From contig OY752146.1 of assembly GCA_963573315.1 (NCBI GenBank), positions 2,356,001-2,420,000 on the forward strand: a stretch of 64,000 bases of DNA, read 5' to 3'. A program made the translations under genes and the position numbers. This document shows, piece after piece, positions 46,774 through 56,062 of the stretch (position 1 is the first letter of the stretch; the number at the start of each line of letters is the position of its first letter). The notes under the pieces were generated by a model. The model was given only the letters and a program-made list of their open reading frames with translations, did no database searches and was not told where the DNA came from. The stretch is from Entomortierella parvispora. Its lineage: Eukaryota > Mortierellomycota > Mortierellomycetes > Mortierellales > Mortierellaceae.

Positions 46774-48465
46774 ATGTCGGCTTGTGGTCCAAGCCCGGAT
46801 CACATCATGCAGATCCCCGAGGTTCTCTTCAACGTCGGCTACTTCCTCAACACAGACTCGCTCACTTCAAGTGTGCGCGTCTGCAAGCTTTGGCGCGACG
46901 TCCTGGAGCCGTTTCTATATCGGAATATCCACCAGAACCTTCTACCTCCGATTGAGGCTTTGCAACGGCACCTCTACCATATCCAAACCCTACATCTAGA
47001 GAGACACGATCTCGAATTTACAGAAGATGGGCGTGTGCAACAACTCTATCAATGCCGCAATCTCAAGGAGTTGAATCTAAGCCTTCACGACTGGGAGCAC
47101 CGGGATGACAATCCAGAGTTGGACCTGGTAGTAGCGAACCGTATGCTTTTGAAACTCAAGATCGAGGACAAAACGATCTTATCCAGAAGGCCTTGGGGTC
47201 GCATCTTGGCAGAGAGTAGCCCAGTCCTGCAAGAGCTTTCTTTAACCAAGGTCCATCTGGATGAGGATGCCACGAAGAATCTTTTGAAGATAGCACAATC
47301 TCTTACGGAGCTCGTATTTAATGGCTGTATCCTTGCCACTCTGGATGTCAAGTTCGCACCGCAATTCACGAATATAAAAACGCTCCTCCTCAAAGGTGTA
47401 TTCGACTCTCCACTACAGGAATTGGAATGGATCGGCCATTGCCCTCGACTCGAAAATCTGTATTGGGTCAATCATTGGAGGGACAGCACAGGGACGTTTT
47501 TCCAGAAGATCAAGTTGTTGCGATGGCCCCGGTTGACCGGCCTTCATTTGGTACACGGCTCTTACCCATTTGGCGATATTGAAATCGCCGCCATGCTGGA
47601 TGCCTGTGATCAGCTACGCGTTGTCTTTGTCAACCAATCCCTATTTTGGTATCGTTCTCTGAAGTCATTGGAACGGCATCTGAGTTCTTTGGACGTCCTG
47701 AGCTTGCCCGGTTGTCTTGGGGTTAAAAGTTGGATGTGTCACTGGATTCTCGCTCGATCCCCGAAACTGAGGACTTTTTCTGCCGAATATATTCTGGCCC
47801 ACGAGTTGATTGTGGGTTGCCCCTTGGCAAAGGCCATCTTGAATCAAGAAGCTTTGGTAGTCGATTATACAGAAAACTGTGATCTAATAGAGGAAGATAA
47901 AGAGATATTGGTCGGGCCAGAGTATCAGGAAACTCGGGATGAGTTGGAGAATACCATTGCAGATTTCGAAGCGGTTCGGCTCAATGTCCACATTGAACCT
48001 TGGGTCTGTCTGGATTTAGAGGAATTCCGGTGCTGCATAACGCATCGTGCGGCTTGGTCCAGCAAAAAATTGAAACGCCTAGAGCGCACTACAGGCCGTC
48101 GTCCGCTTATTTCGAAGGAATGGGACTCTCAGATCCTCTGTCGATTTTCCAAACTCACAAAGCTCAAGCACTGGGATATTAGTATCAATCAACACGCGCC
48201 TACGGACCAGGTGTACAAACTTGCACCGGGTTGGCGTGGACTTGGTCTTAGTCTCAAGTCCGGGTTGGCTCAGCTGGATACACTCCATTGTTTGGAGGAC
48301 TTGAGGTTTGCGGGTACAACGCAGAATTTGGGGGAAGAAGACTGTCAATGGATGCTAGATCACTGGCCACTTGAGTCGATAAGCAGTGACTTCAACGAAG
48401 ATGATGGCATTCGCAAGGAATTGGCGGAAATGATGGGCCACCTCAATTTGATTACTCGATGGTAG
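46774..48465 (+). CDS. F-box/LRR protein, tandem copy B
   Basis: Single exon, 563 residues from the ATG at 46774. F-box QIPEVLFNVGYFLNTDSLTS followed by SVRVCKLWRDVLEPFLYRN, then leucine-rich repeats (LQELSLTKVHL, LTELVFNGC, LDVLSLPGCLGV). It is the tandem duplicate of the gene at 44615, diverged along its whole length, with a small insert of about 9 residues in the last third (around RRPLIS). The frame is open to 46636, but both copies share the sequence CATTCCTTCGACATGTC around their ATG, which fixes the start here. AATAAA at 48479-48484. The target is unknown. Confidence 0.85.
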   Translation: MSACGPSPDHIMQIPEVLFNVGYFLNTDSLTSSVRVCKLWRDVLEPFLYRNIHQNLLPPIEALQRHLYHIQTLHLERHDLEFTEDGRVQQLYQCRNLKELNLSLHDWEHRDDNPELDLVVANRMLLKLKIEDKTILSRRPWGRILAESSPVLQELSLTKVHLDEDATKNLLKIAQSLTELVFNGCILATLDVKFAPQFTNIKTLLLKGVFDSPLQELEWIGHCPRLENLYWVNHWRDSTGTFFQKIKLLRWPRLTGLHLVHGSYPFGDIEIAAMLDACDQLRVVFVNQSLFWYRSLKSLERHLSSLDVLSLPGCLGVKSWMCHWILARSPKLRTFSAEYILAHELIVGCPLAKAILNQEALVVDYTENCDLIEEDKEILVGPEYQETRDELENTIADFEAVRLNVHIEPWVCLDLEEFRCCITHRAAWSSKKLKRLERTTGRRPLISKEWDSQILCRFSKLTKLKHWDISINQHAPTDQVYKLAPGWRGLGLSLKSGLAQLDTLHCLEDLRFAGTTQNLGEEDCQWMLDHWPLESISSDFNEDDGIRKELAEMMGHLNLITRW

Positions 48466-49136
48466 TGAGGAGTGCTGTAATAAACTTATAGAAAGCTGCG
48501 CTCTGTACTTTTGAACAGGCCAGACGCGAGCCATAGATGATCTGCGCAAAGAATAGAAGCTGCTTCTCTTTCTAGGGGAAAGGTTACCCCAATTGAATCT
48601 CAATTGACACTTACCTCAAGGCCGGATATCCGGGTGAAGATCCCGACAATACCAGCAGCATGGAGCGGCACTCATTCACACTTTGCACTGCGCCGCCCAT
48701 GACAAAACTGCTGGCTGTGTGGATTTTACCAGCTTGAGAGCCTTTGGTCAATTGAAAGACAGCCTCCCATGTCCAGAAAGGGAAGAAACTGTCGTACAGC
48801 GCGAAAATCGCCCTTTTTTTTTGGCTGCGCATGAATAATCAAACTCGGGAAAGAGGGGACAATGTTCGTTATCCTCCAGGGCGCGGCGCACCTGCACAGT
48901 CCGCAGGCCAACGGACAATGCTTATTTTGACTAAGCAAGTGGATAATGAAAAATTATAAAAGGCGGGGGATGGACAATCTACCATCTTCACAACACAACA
49001 TCACTTCTCTCTTCTTCTCTTCTGAGCAGCCTTCTTCAGATCTTCTTTCTTCAGATCTTCCTTCTTCAGATCCTCCCTCTCCTCTCAACCGTCCTGCAAC
49101 CGCCAAAAAAAAACTAACAGAGACACATCATTAACC
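48466..49136. other. Intergenic region with MFS promoter
   Basis: 671 bp between tandem genes, with AATAAA (48479-48484) at one end and TATAAAA (48955-48961) at the other. The 5' leader of the MFS gene contains repeats of TTCTTCAGATC (49034-49075). No gene seen. Confidence 0.6.
48955..48961 (+). promoter_or_regulatory. TATA box of DHA2-type MFS gene
   Basis: TATAAAA about 180 bp before the ATG at 49137. Confidence 0.65.
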
Positions 49137-50960
49137 ATGGCGCAACCGGAACCCTCGACCGTCGTACAATCCATTCAGGACAACGAGTCCTCAACGACCA
49201 TCGCCAACACAATGAAAGACGTCGTAATACCCTCGACTTCAGAAACCAACAAGACCACGACCTTGGACAAGCTTCGAACAAAGTTGACTCCCCTTCTCCT
49301 CTACGTCGTGTCAACTGCTCAGTTCCTGGATGTGGGTAAGTTCAACTTGATCAAGCTCGGTGTTTCTCGCAGGCCCAGTGGTGACACAAGTATCGTCATA
49401 CATCGACTTTGATTTCTAACTCACGTTGCCCACGTTGTGTGCTCTTACTTATTGCTCTCTATAGTCAATGGCGCTTCGGTCTCGGTTGCCATCCTTCCTA
49501 TTGCAGAGGGACTACACTTCAAGGTCCCAGAGGTCATCTGGATCCTCAACGCCTACACAATTGCCTTTGCCGGCCTCCTCCTTGTTTCTGGTCGACTTGG
49601 TGATCTGTTTGGTCACCGCCGAATGTTCCTCACCGGTCTTCTTTGGTTCTCAACCTGGGCCGTGGTCGTCTCGTTCTCCACCTCACCTCTCATGTTCATC
49701 ATTGCTCGTGCCTTGCAAGGAATGGGTGCTGCAGGAACGGTCCCCACCGCCATGGCTCTCATCGCCACCAACTTCCCGCCCGGTCCAGAACGTACCAAGG
49801 CCTTCTCTGTCTTTGCTGCGTTTGGAGGTCTGGGTGCTGTCACTGGTATTCTCCTGGCTGGGGGTTTGATTGCCAGTATTGGATGGCAATGGATCTTTCG
49901 TATCTCGGCCATTGCTGGATTCTTTCTCTTTGTTCTTGGCTTCCTCGCTATCCCTGTTAGCCCTCCCAAGGCCGAGAAGCCAAAGATCGATTGGATCGGC
50001 GCCATCACAGTCTCTATGGGTGTCACTGGCATCGTCTACTACATCTCTACTGGTTTGGAAGACGGATGGGCTAGTCCCAAGACACTGCCAGTCTTTTTCG
50101 CGGCCTTGATCCTGTTGGGTTTGTTTATTTTCACAGAATCCAAGGTTCACTCACCTTTGATGCCACTTCGCGTCTGGAAGAACAAGTCGTTCACATCTTC
50201 GGTCATTTTGGCCTTTGTCTCTATGGGCATGTTCCAGGGCGTCATCTACTATGCAAACATGGTCTTTCAAGAAGTATACGGCTGGACTGCGCTTCAGTCT
50301 GCTGTCGGATTCTTGGTTCATTCGCTTCTAGCTGTAGTTGTGTTTACCATCCTCGGTCGTGTCATGCCTCGGCTCTCGCTCAAGCCATTGATCATGGCTG
50401 GGTTCCTCTTGAGATGCATCACGGCCTTGATGTTTGCCTTCATGAACGAACACACCTCATACTGGGCTATCCCCTTCCCCGCTTTCATCATCCACATCTT
50501 TGGTGTCGGATTCTCACTCCTTCCTATCCAAGTGACCGCCGTCAGAGATGCAGACAACAAGGATCAAGGATTGGTAGGAGGAATGTATAATACTGGACTC
50601 CAGCTTGGCGCACCCTTTGGTATTGCCATCTTTAACGTGATTGCGTTGTCAATCAATGGTAACGGTAGCAATGGATTTGTCAGCGGTGGACCTTTGTTGA
50701 TGAAGGGATACAAGAGCGCGTTCTTTGGTATCATTGGCTTTGGTCTCTTTGGATTCTTGTTGACCACGGTGATGTTGCCTTGGGACAAGCCTAACCGTCC
50801 CGCCAAACCTGCTGCTGCTTCCAATGTCACGGTGGAGGCGAGTACCGAGGATCTGGAGAAGGGCGAGTCTGCGGTCGAGTCAGAGTTGGACTCTGAAGTG
50901 AGCACAATTGCCAATGTTCAGATCGAGGAACCCACAAAGCCCGCATCCGCCGATCTCTGA
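49137..50960 (+). CDS. MFS drug:H+ antiporter (DHA2-type)
   Basis: Two exons, 49137-49335 and 49465-50960, giving 564 residues. A hydrophilic N-terminus is followed by about 14 hydrophobic helices. Motif A between helices 2 and 3 reads GRLGDLFGHRRMFLTG. The helix-4/5 region has ARALQGMGAAGTVPTAMALI and FGGLGAVTGILLAGGLIASI, then WQWIFRISA, the usual DHA2 pattern. The C-terminal tail (about 60 residues) is acidic and cytosolic. DHA2 carriers export drugs, amino acids or secondary metabolites from the plasma membrane or vacuole using the proton gradient. The leader contains three near-copies of a TTCTTCAGATC unit. Substrate not predictable. Confidence 0.88.
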
Positions 50961-51184
50961 AAGATCTCATTTTATCATTCTTTTCATATACCCCCTCCAC
51001 TTTCCCTCATCATCACATTTGCATTGACCATTTTCACTGTAATTTATTCATCATGTAGACAAACAAACGCAACGCAATTAAAGTAACTAGAAATAGAAGG
51101 GATGGAAGCAATTGAAGGAAGGAATGGAACATTGGAGAGAAAGAAAGAGTGAAAGAGAAAAAGGTCAACGAAATGACGAGACAA

Positions 51185-51634
51185 CTAAACAGCTACCAAG
51201 GGCGTCTTCTTCTCGTCAGGATAATAGATTTCAGTGACCTCCACAGTCTCTTCCTCTACAGCCTCTGGATTTCTGTTGGAACTGGAGCATCGGAAAGACA
51301 TGCAGCCGTTCATCCAGCTGCGGACCCCTTCAAGCTTGCTTTTGGTTCTAGCATCTGCGTTCGCGTACTCATCCGTGGCCATGATGGCATCAAACTCGGT
51401 GTTGACGGTAGCAATGATCTTGTGTTGGAACTCCTCCTTGGCCTGATCCTTGGCGCGCTTGTATTCGAGTTCAGCCTCATGCAAGGCCTGCTTGTACTCA
51501 GCCTCGTATTTCTTGGATTCTGTCTTGAGAAAGTCCTTGCGACCCTTGAACATGACCATGAGCGCGGCAGCGTTTTCCTTTTCAGATTCAGTCGCCGTGG
51601 AGTTGGAACTGAAGTAGTTGAGGATGAACGACAT
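51185..51634 (-). CDS. Small coiled-coil protein, family copy 2
   Basis: Single exon, 149 residues. It is the most compact of the three paralogues: NYFSSNS, SEKENAAAL, LKTESKKYEAEYKQALHEAE, EYKRAKDQAKEEF, then NTEFDAIMATDEYANAD, RTKSKLEGVRSWM, and the tail IYYPDEKKTPLVAV. It has neither copy 1's longer helix nor copy 3's internal duplication. No signal peptide or membrane segment. Predicted almost wholly helical in the middle, with Tyr spaced along one face. TATA box at 51773-51779, 139 bp upstream of the ATG. Function unknown. Confidence 0.82.
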   Translation of the reverse strand: MSFILNYFSSNSTATESEKENAAALMVMFKGRKDFLKTESKKYEAEYKQALHEAELEYKRAKDQAKEEFQHKIIATVNTEFDAIMATDEYANADARTKSKLEGVRSWMNGCMSFRCSSSNRNPEAVEEETVEVTEIYYPDEKKTPLVAV

Positions 51635-52208
51635 GGCTTGGTGGATTGAGGTGAGTGTTTTTCTTTGGAAGAGGGGAGTGGAAAAAGAGAAGAGGGGCGG
51701 TGTGAAGGCGTGTGTTGTTGCTTGAGTGTTCTGAGGAAGATGACAGGAGGACTGGAACTGTAATGGCCGACTCTTTATAGCTGTTTCGAAGCCTAACGAT
51801 GGTCAAAGGGTTCTCCACGATGACAATGAAGACAAATCGGGTTTCGATGGAAAAATAAAGACCTTGTGAGCGAAAGGACGTTGTCGGCCAGATATGGAAA
51901 TATTTGGTGATTCAAATGATCGGGACACACGCAACGGCCTTGGCATTCAGGTAAGACGACCTTGGCAGGCCAAGTGCATTTATTTCTGCTATTTGACGCT
52001 GGTGTTAACTGTGGTACTACTCCACGTTGCCAGTGCACTTCAAGAACAGCGTTCGGTTCCACTGCTGAAGGCACTGAACTGTTTTGAGAAAGCCCAACAA
52101 AAAATGATCACAGGCGGTTTATTTTGCATTGAGCTGGCCTAGACAGAGTGGGCATGGGTTCGCTGCACTTGGAGTATCATTAGTTAGGCTCGTGGACATG
52201 AAAAAGTC
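51635..52208. other. Intergenic region upstream of coiled-coil copy 2
   Basis: 574 bp holding the TATA box of copy 2 and the 3' UTR of the dihydroxyacetone kinase gene. No gene seen. Confidence 0.6.
51773..51779 (-). promoter_or_regulatory. TATA box of coiled-coil copy 2
   Basis: TATAAAG on the minus strand, 139 bp before the ATG at 51634. Confidence 0.68.
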
Positions 52209-53981
52209 CTAGCGGAGAGCGTCTGCAACACCCTCCAGCACAGCAACAAGACCCGCCGCACCAGCATCCTGGACCTTCTCGTGGCCACCTCCCATGTAAG
52301 CCGCACGACCGCGTTTCGGTTTCATATCTGCAGTGGCCGCTGCTCCTTCCTTTGCTGCTTTAAGAGCCTCATCCACGCTATCCGTATCGGCCAGTGTTCT
52401 TGCAAATGGTTCCAAAGCATCAATCAAGGTTCGATGTCCAGGACGCGCCGTAGTGTACCTATACAGCGTATTGTTTAACGCCTGCACCATGGCCTTGCCC
52501 CAAACCTTTGGCGATAAGGACGTGGCGCCGGCCTTTGTCTCGTCCTTCAAACTCTGCGCCAGACCATCCAAGAACAGGCAGTAAATGATTCCCGAGGTGC
52601 CGCCCATGGAATCCTCCAAGAGGGACGAAATACGTGCCAACGCTGCAGAGGGGTTGTTGAGAGGCAATTCCGTTCTCTGAGAGGCATCGTAGACCGCGGT
52701 TACACCTGAAAGCAGCACCTCACCACAATCGCCATCGCCCATGATCTGATCCAGTCGAGTTACCTCTGGCTCCTTGTTCACCACATTCTGGTACGCCGAT
52801 TCAATTGCACGTTCCCAAAGCGCGTTGGAGGCTGGTGTGAAGGACTGAGTTGGCCCTTTAGAAAAGTCGTCGGTGCTTTCTGTATCCTTGGTAGCTTTGA
52901 CGTGATTGATCCATCCAGGGCAGTGGGCTGGTTCGTCCAGCAAAGACAAGATGTCCTGGCACTTTTTTTCGTCATCCTCTGGGAGAACCAGCAATGAGAT
53001 GCTGGCGCCAGGCATGGCCAATCCTGTCATATACGTTCCCGACAAGACCCGTTCAGTTCGAATACCTCGAAGTGTCACAGCTTCCACTGCCAACTTTGTC
53101 ACTAATCCCATCTCCAGGTTGGAGGTTGCACCCAGGTTGTTGACAAAAACGACCACCCGAGTTTTGTCTCCCCTGCAAGACTTGAAAGGCCGACTCGAGA
53201 CAATGTGGTCAACCAGACTCCGCACAAGCGCCATGGCAGGCTCCAGTTTTCTCTTCTCGAATCCGGGTTCGTTATGGATGCCCATGCCGACCTCAATTTC
53301 GTCGTCTTCCAAGATCCGGGGAAATCCCTGTCCGGGAACCGAGGCTGCATTGAGAGCGCAACCGATTGTGAACGTGTGGGCAGCAACGTACTCGGCCACC
53401 TCCTTGACCTTGTCAAGCGAACCTCCTCGAGAAGCACAGGCACCTGCCAACTTGTAGACCAACACCGTGCCTGCCAATCCACGTCGACCGACGCCTCCTT
53501 CGTCATCGTCATTCTCGTTCACAACCCCAACATCGTCTCCAACAACGACCATGGCAACTTTAGGCAGAGGCTTGCCCTGATTGACGTGATCGGATTTGAA
53601 CCTTTCCACTGCACGACCAAAGTTTAAGACGTCACCCGTGTAGTTCTTGATGACCACGAGCGTGCCTTTCTTGTCCGAGTAGCACCGACGCAGGCAGGAG
53701 AGAACTTGAGAGGACGAAGGCGATGCAAAAACGTGGCCCGAGACCGAGGCTGATAGGATGCCCTGACCAACAAAGCCAGCGTGGGCCGGCTCATGACCGG
53801 CGCCTCCACCGCAGAAGAGTGTAACTTGGTGAGAGCGCAACGTTGCGAGGTCTTGAGTGAATACGATCTTTTCCTTGTCGTCCAGGCGAAGATGAGGGTT
53901 GGCGAGGACCAGTCCCTGGAGGGAGTCTCGGACGAGGGTCTTTGGATCTGTCACAAAGTGCTTGCCGTTAACTGAGGTCAT
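52209..53981 (-). CDS. Dihydroxyacetone kinase (DAK1)
   Basis: Single exon, 590 residues, the usual length. It phosphorylates dihydroxyacetone (and glyceraldehyde) with ATP, feeding glycerol/DHA carbon into glycolysis and removing toxic DHA. The N-terminal DakK domain (about 1-340) has CGGGAGHEPAHAGFVG and the substrate-binding histidine in MGIHNEPG (about residue 230), to which DHA binds covalently. The C-terminal DakL domain (about 400-590) has the Mg-ATP-binding Asp cluster in MGDGDCG and the DSMGGTSGIIY loop. A linker with extra Ser/Thr/Asp joins the two. The start is the ATG at 53981. The promoter lies in 53982-54395, between it and PIG-Y. Confidence 0.95.
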   Translation of the reverse strand: MTSVNGKHFVTDPKTLVRDSLQGLVLANPHLRLDDKEKIVFTQDLATLRSHQVTLFCGGGAGHEPAHAGFVGQGILSASVSGHVFASPSSSQVLSCLRRCYSDKKGTLVVIKNYTGDVLNFGRAVERFKSDHVNQGKPLPKVAMVVVGDDVGVVNENDDDEGGVGRRGLAGTVLVYKLAGACASRGGSLDKVKEVAEYVAAHTFTIGCALNAASVPGQGFPRILEDDEIEVGMGIHNEPGFEKRKLEPAMALVRSLVDHIVSSRPFKSCRGDKTRVVVFVNNLGATSNLEMGLVTKLAVEAVTLRGIRTERVLSGTYMTGLAMPGASISLLVLPEDDEKKCQDILSLLDEPAHCPGWINHVKATKDTESTDDFSKGPTQSFTPASNALWERAIESAYQNVVNKEPEVTRLDQIMGDGDCGEVLLSGVTAVYDASQRTELPLNNPSAALARISSLLEDSMGGTSGIIYCLFLDGLAQSLKDETKAGATSLSPKVWGKAMVQALNNTLYRYTTARPGHRTLIDALEPFARTLADTDSVDEALKAAKEGAAATADMKPKRGRAAYMGGGHEKVQDAGAAGLVAVLEGVADALR

Positions 53982-54395
53982 GGTTGGGTGTGGAGCTGCT
54001 GTTTCGGGCCGCGTGTTTGTTATTGGGGAGCACGTTCCGGTGGCGACAAATAGGGGGAAGAGTGAGGTAAAAAAGGCAAGAACTACAGGTGCAGAACAAA
54101 GGACAGGGGGTTGGTTTTCAAGGCGTTCTCACGGTTGGTTGTAAAGCGATCTTTGGAGGGTTTCGTGAGAAAGGAATGCAGCTTTCCCATGGAGCATCGC
54201 ATGCAGCCCTTTTGCCTCTGGTAGGCCCTTAAGGTCCAACCGTCATCGTGTCTTTGGCTTCGGCTCTCATGCGCGATTCTGTTCAGCAGTCAGTTGCGCA
54301 GATCCTGGGGACGTGTTCGTTTATTTACGCCACTGGAGACGAAAGGGTATATAAAGTGGGTTGAAGGTAGAAAGAGGCCAGTATCGATGAAAAGC

Positions 54396-55498
54396 TCAAT
54401 TATGTCGAAACAGCTTCATGCCAAGCCAATTGAAGAGAACTGCAAGTACAGTTACGGGGATCGTTACTGGCACGAGCATGCAGTAATGGCTGTCTTGTTT
54501 GATCCAGTCCAGCGTCTATTATTGGTTTGTTGCGGGTGAAAGGGGTGAGTCAGGCAATCCATTCAAACATTACCCGAACCAGCCTTCATTTACCGCATGC
54601 GCTGTCCACGTCGCCTCACCTTGTTTCCCGTCATTGGCATATAGTTGCTAGCAACAAGTGCATACATGCTGATGGTGAATCCGACCATGGTCGACAAGAA
54701 CAGTAGGTAGCCCCAAAGATATGTCGTGTCGGGCTCTTCATCCGAAATCAAAGTGGTGAACCTCCTGGTGTGATGAGGGGTATTCGGCGCCTTGGATCGA
54801 GGCACGTTCGAGGTTGACGCGGTGGATGATGAAAAGGATGTACTGTTGATGGCTCCTCCTGTCGCGCCAACAGAGCCTGCTCCTCTCAATCCCTTCGAAT
54901 CGCCATTTAAATGTGGCAGCTTCGAGGATGAAGACGTGGAGACTCGCCGTCGACGCAGCAATAGTCCTTCCAGATCGCTTGGTATGCGGTGATGTGATGA
55001 AGAGTGTTGGTGATGCGCATAAGATAGAGATTGGGGTCTTGAGGAGGACGCGAATGTTTGCTGCAACCTGATATTGCTATTGTTGTTGTGGTTAGTGTTG
55101 TGTAGCGTTGACGAAAGGGAGAAGGGCGAGGAATGGAGATCGTGCGAGGTATGTTGTTGTTGGTGTGTTGGCCAGTGCAGGGGCCCGTTGCTGCCATTTG
55201 AACCGATATGGTTGCTAAATCCATTGATGTTGTGGTGGTACTGCATGGAAATTGAAGAGGGAAGACTGTGAAAGGTGTCCCGTCTGTGCTCAAGGTATCC
55301 AGCAGAGTATGCAGTCCCGTTCGACACGGACCGGGAGGCCAGCGGGAGGGCGATGGAGAGCGGTGAAGGTTGATGCAAGGGCTGTTTGCGCTGGGGCGGC
55401 GAGTCTACGGACAATGAAGATGCAGATGTCCCATCCAGCGGGTGCGCTGGTGAAGGAACTTCGGCATCGGTGGATGCGGGGTCGGTGGTTGACGGCAT
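54396..55498 (-). CDS. PIG-Y-like subunit of GPI-GlcNAc transferase, with long N-terminal extension
   Basis: Two exons, 55498-54620 and 54515-54396, giving 332 residues. The last 80 residues hold two membrane helices: TYLWGYLLFLSTMVGFTISM (exon 1) and, after the intron, MLVPVTIPVTVLAVLFNWLG, ending in MKLFRHN. The end W-x-G-x-K-LFRHN is the signature C-terminus of PIG-Y, a small subunit of the ER complex that adds GlcNAc to phosphatidylinositol in the first step of GPI-anchor synthesis. Known PIG-Y is about 70 residues. Here about 250 Ser/His/Asn-rich, disordered residues precede it. Reading through the intron would give a stop at 54590 and remove the second helix. The donor (AAG, then GTGAGG) and acceptor (AATAATAG) are both good and phase 0. 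The start is the first ATG after a stretch that is open in frame but not coding-like. Confidence 0.78.
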
Positions 55499-56062
55499 GA
55501 AGCAATCAGGAGGGCGGATGGCGGCGACAGCGAAACAGAGCAGAGAGCGAATGCATGCATGCAGGAGGGAGAGAGACAAGAAAAGAAAGAGAGACAACAG
55601 GTTTGCACACCCCGAGCAAAGCCACCGTCCCTTTTTGTCCTTTCGAGGTCGCAGATCTCCTTCGGAGTGTTTGTCCTTCGAGTTGCCGAGATCATCCCTT
55701 AGCTTTTGCTCTGCTCGCTTCCCTGCCTCCATCCCTCCATCCCCCTCCTCTCCTTTCCCCTCCTCTTCTCCTCTTTTTGCCTACTTTTGCACTCATCCCA
55801 GACTACAGGAGTGATTCTCTACTCTCGGATTCATCCAGCTCGGTACGAAATCCTCCCATTCCAGACATGATCTGCGTACATCAGGTACCTGATTCAGTCC
55901 CCTAACATGCTCCCCCTTGCCTTTCGACGATCTTAGCTTCTCTTTCGACCCTTCCCTGCAGGATTCGCTTCCCGTATCCACCGTTCACTTTGGATCTCTA
56001 GATTAAAAAGGGTGCATATACCAGGGTTCTAGGAGGAGGAGCAGGGAGATCGCGGTCCAGAC
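55499..56062. other. Divergent promoter region (PIG-Y / PPR)
   Basis: 564 bp between divergent starts. Pyrimidine-rich sequence (about 55700-55790) and short GA runs. In-frame extension of PIG-Y to 55732 has no coding character. Confidence 0.6.

Noticed and set aside
54344..54352. TATATAAA-like element near the end of PIG-Y
   Set aside because: On the plus strand it leads into no plus-strand gene; on the minus strand it lies about 365 bp before the kinase ATG, too far to assign.
54590..54619. Single-exon reading of the PIG-Y gene ending at 54590
   Set aside because: It ends inside an intron with good GT and AG sites; splicing restores the second helix and the conserved LFRHN end.
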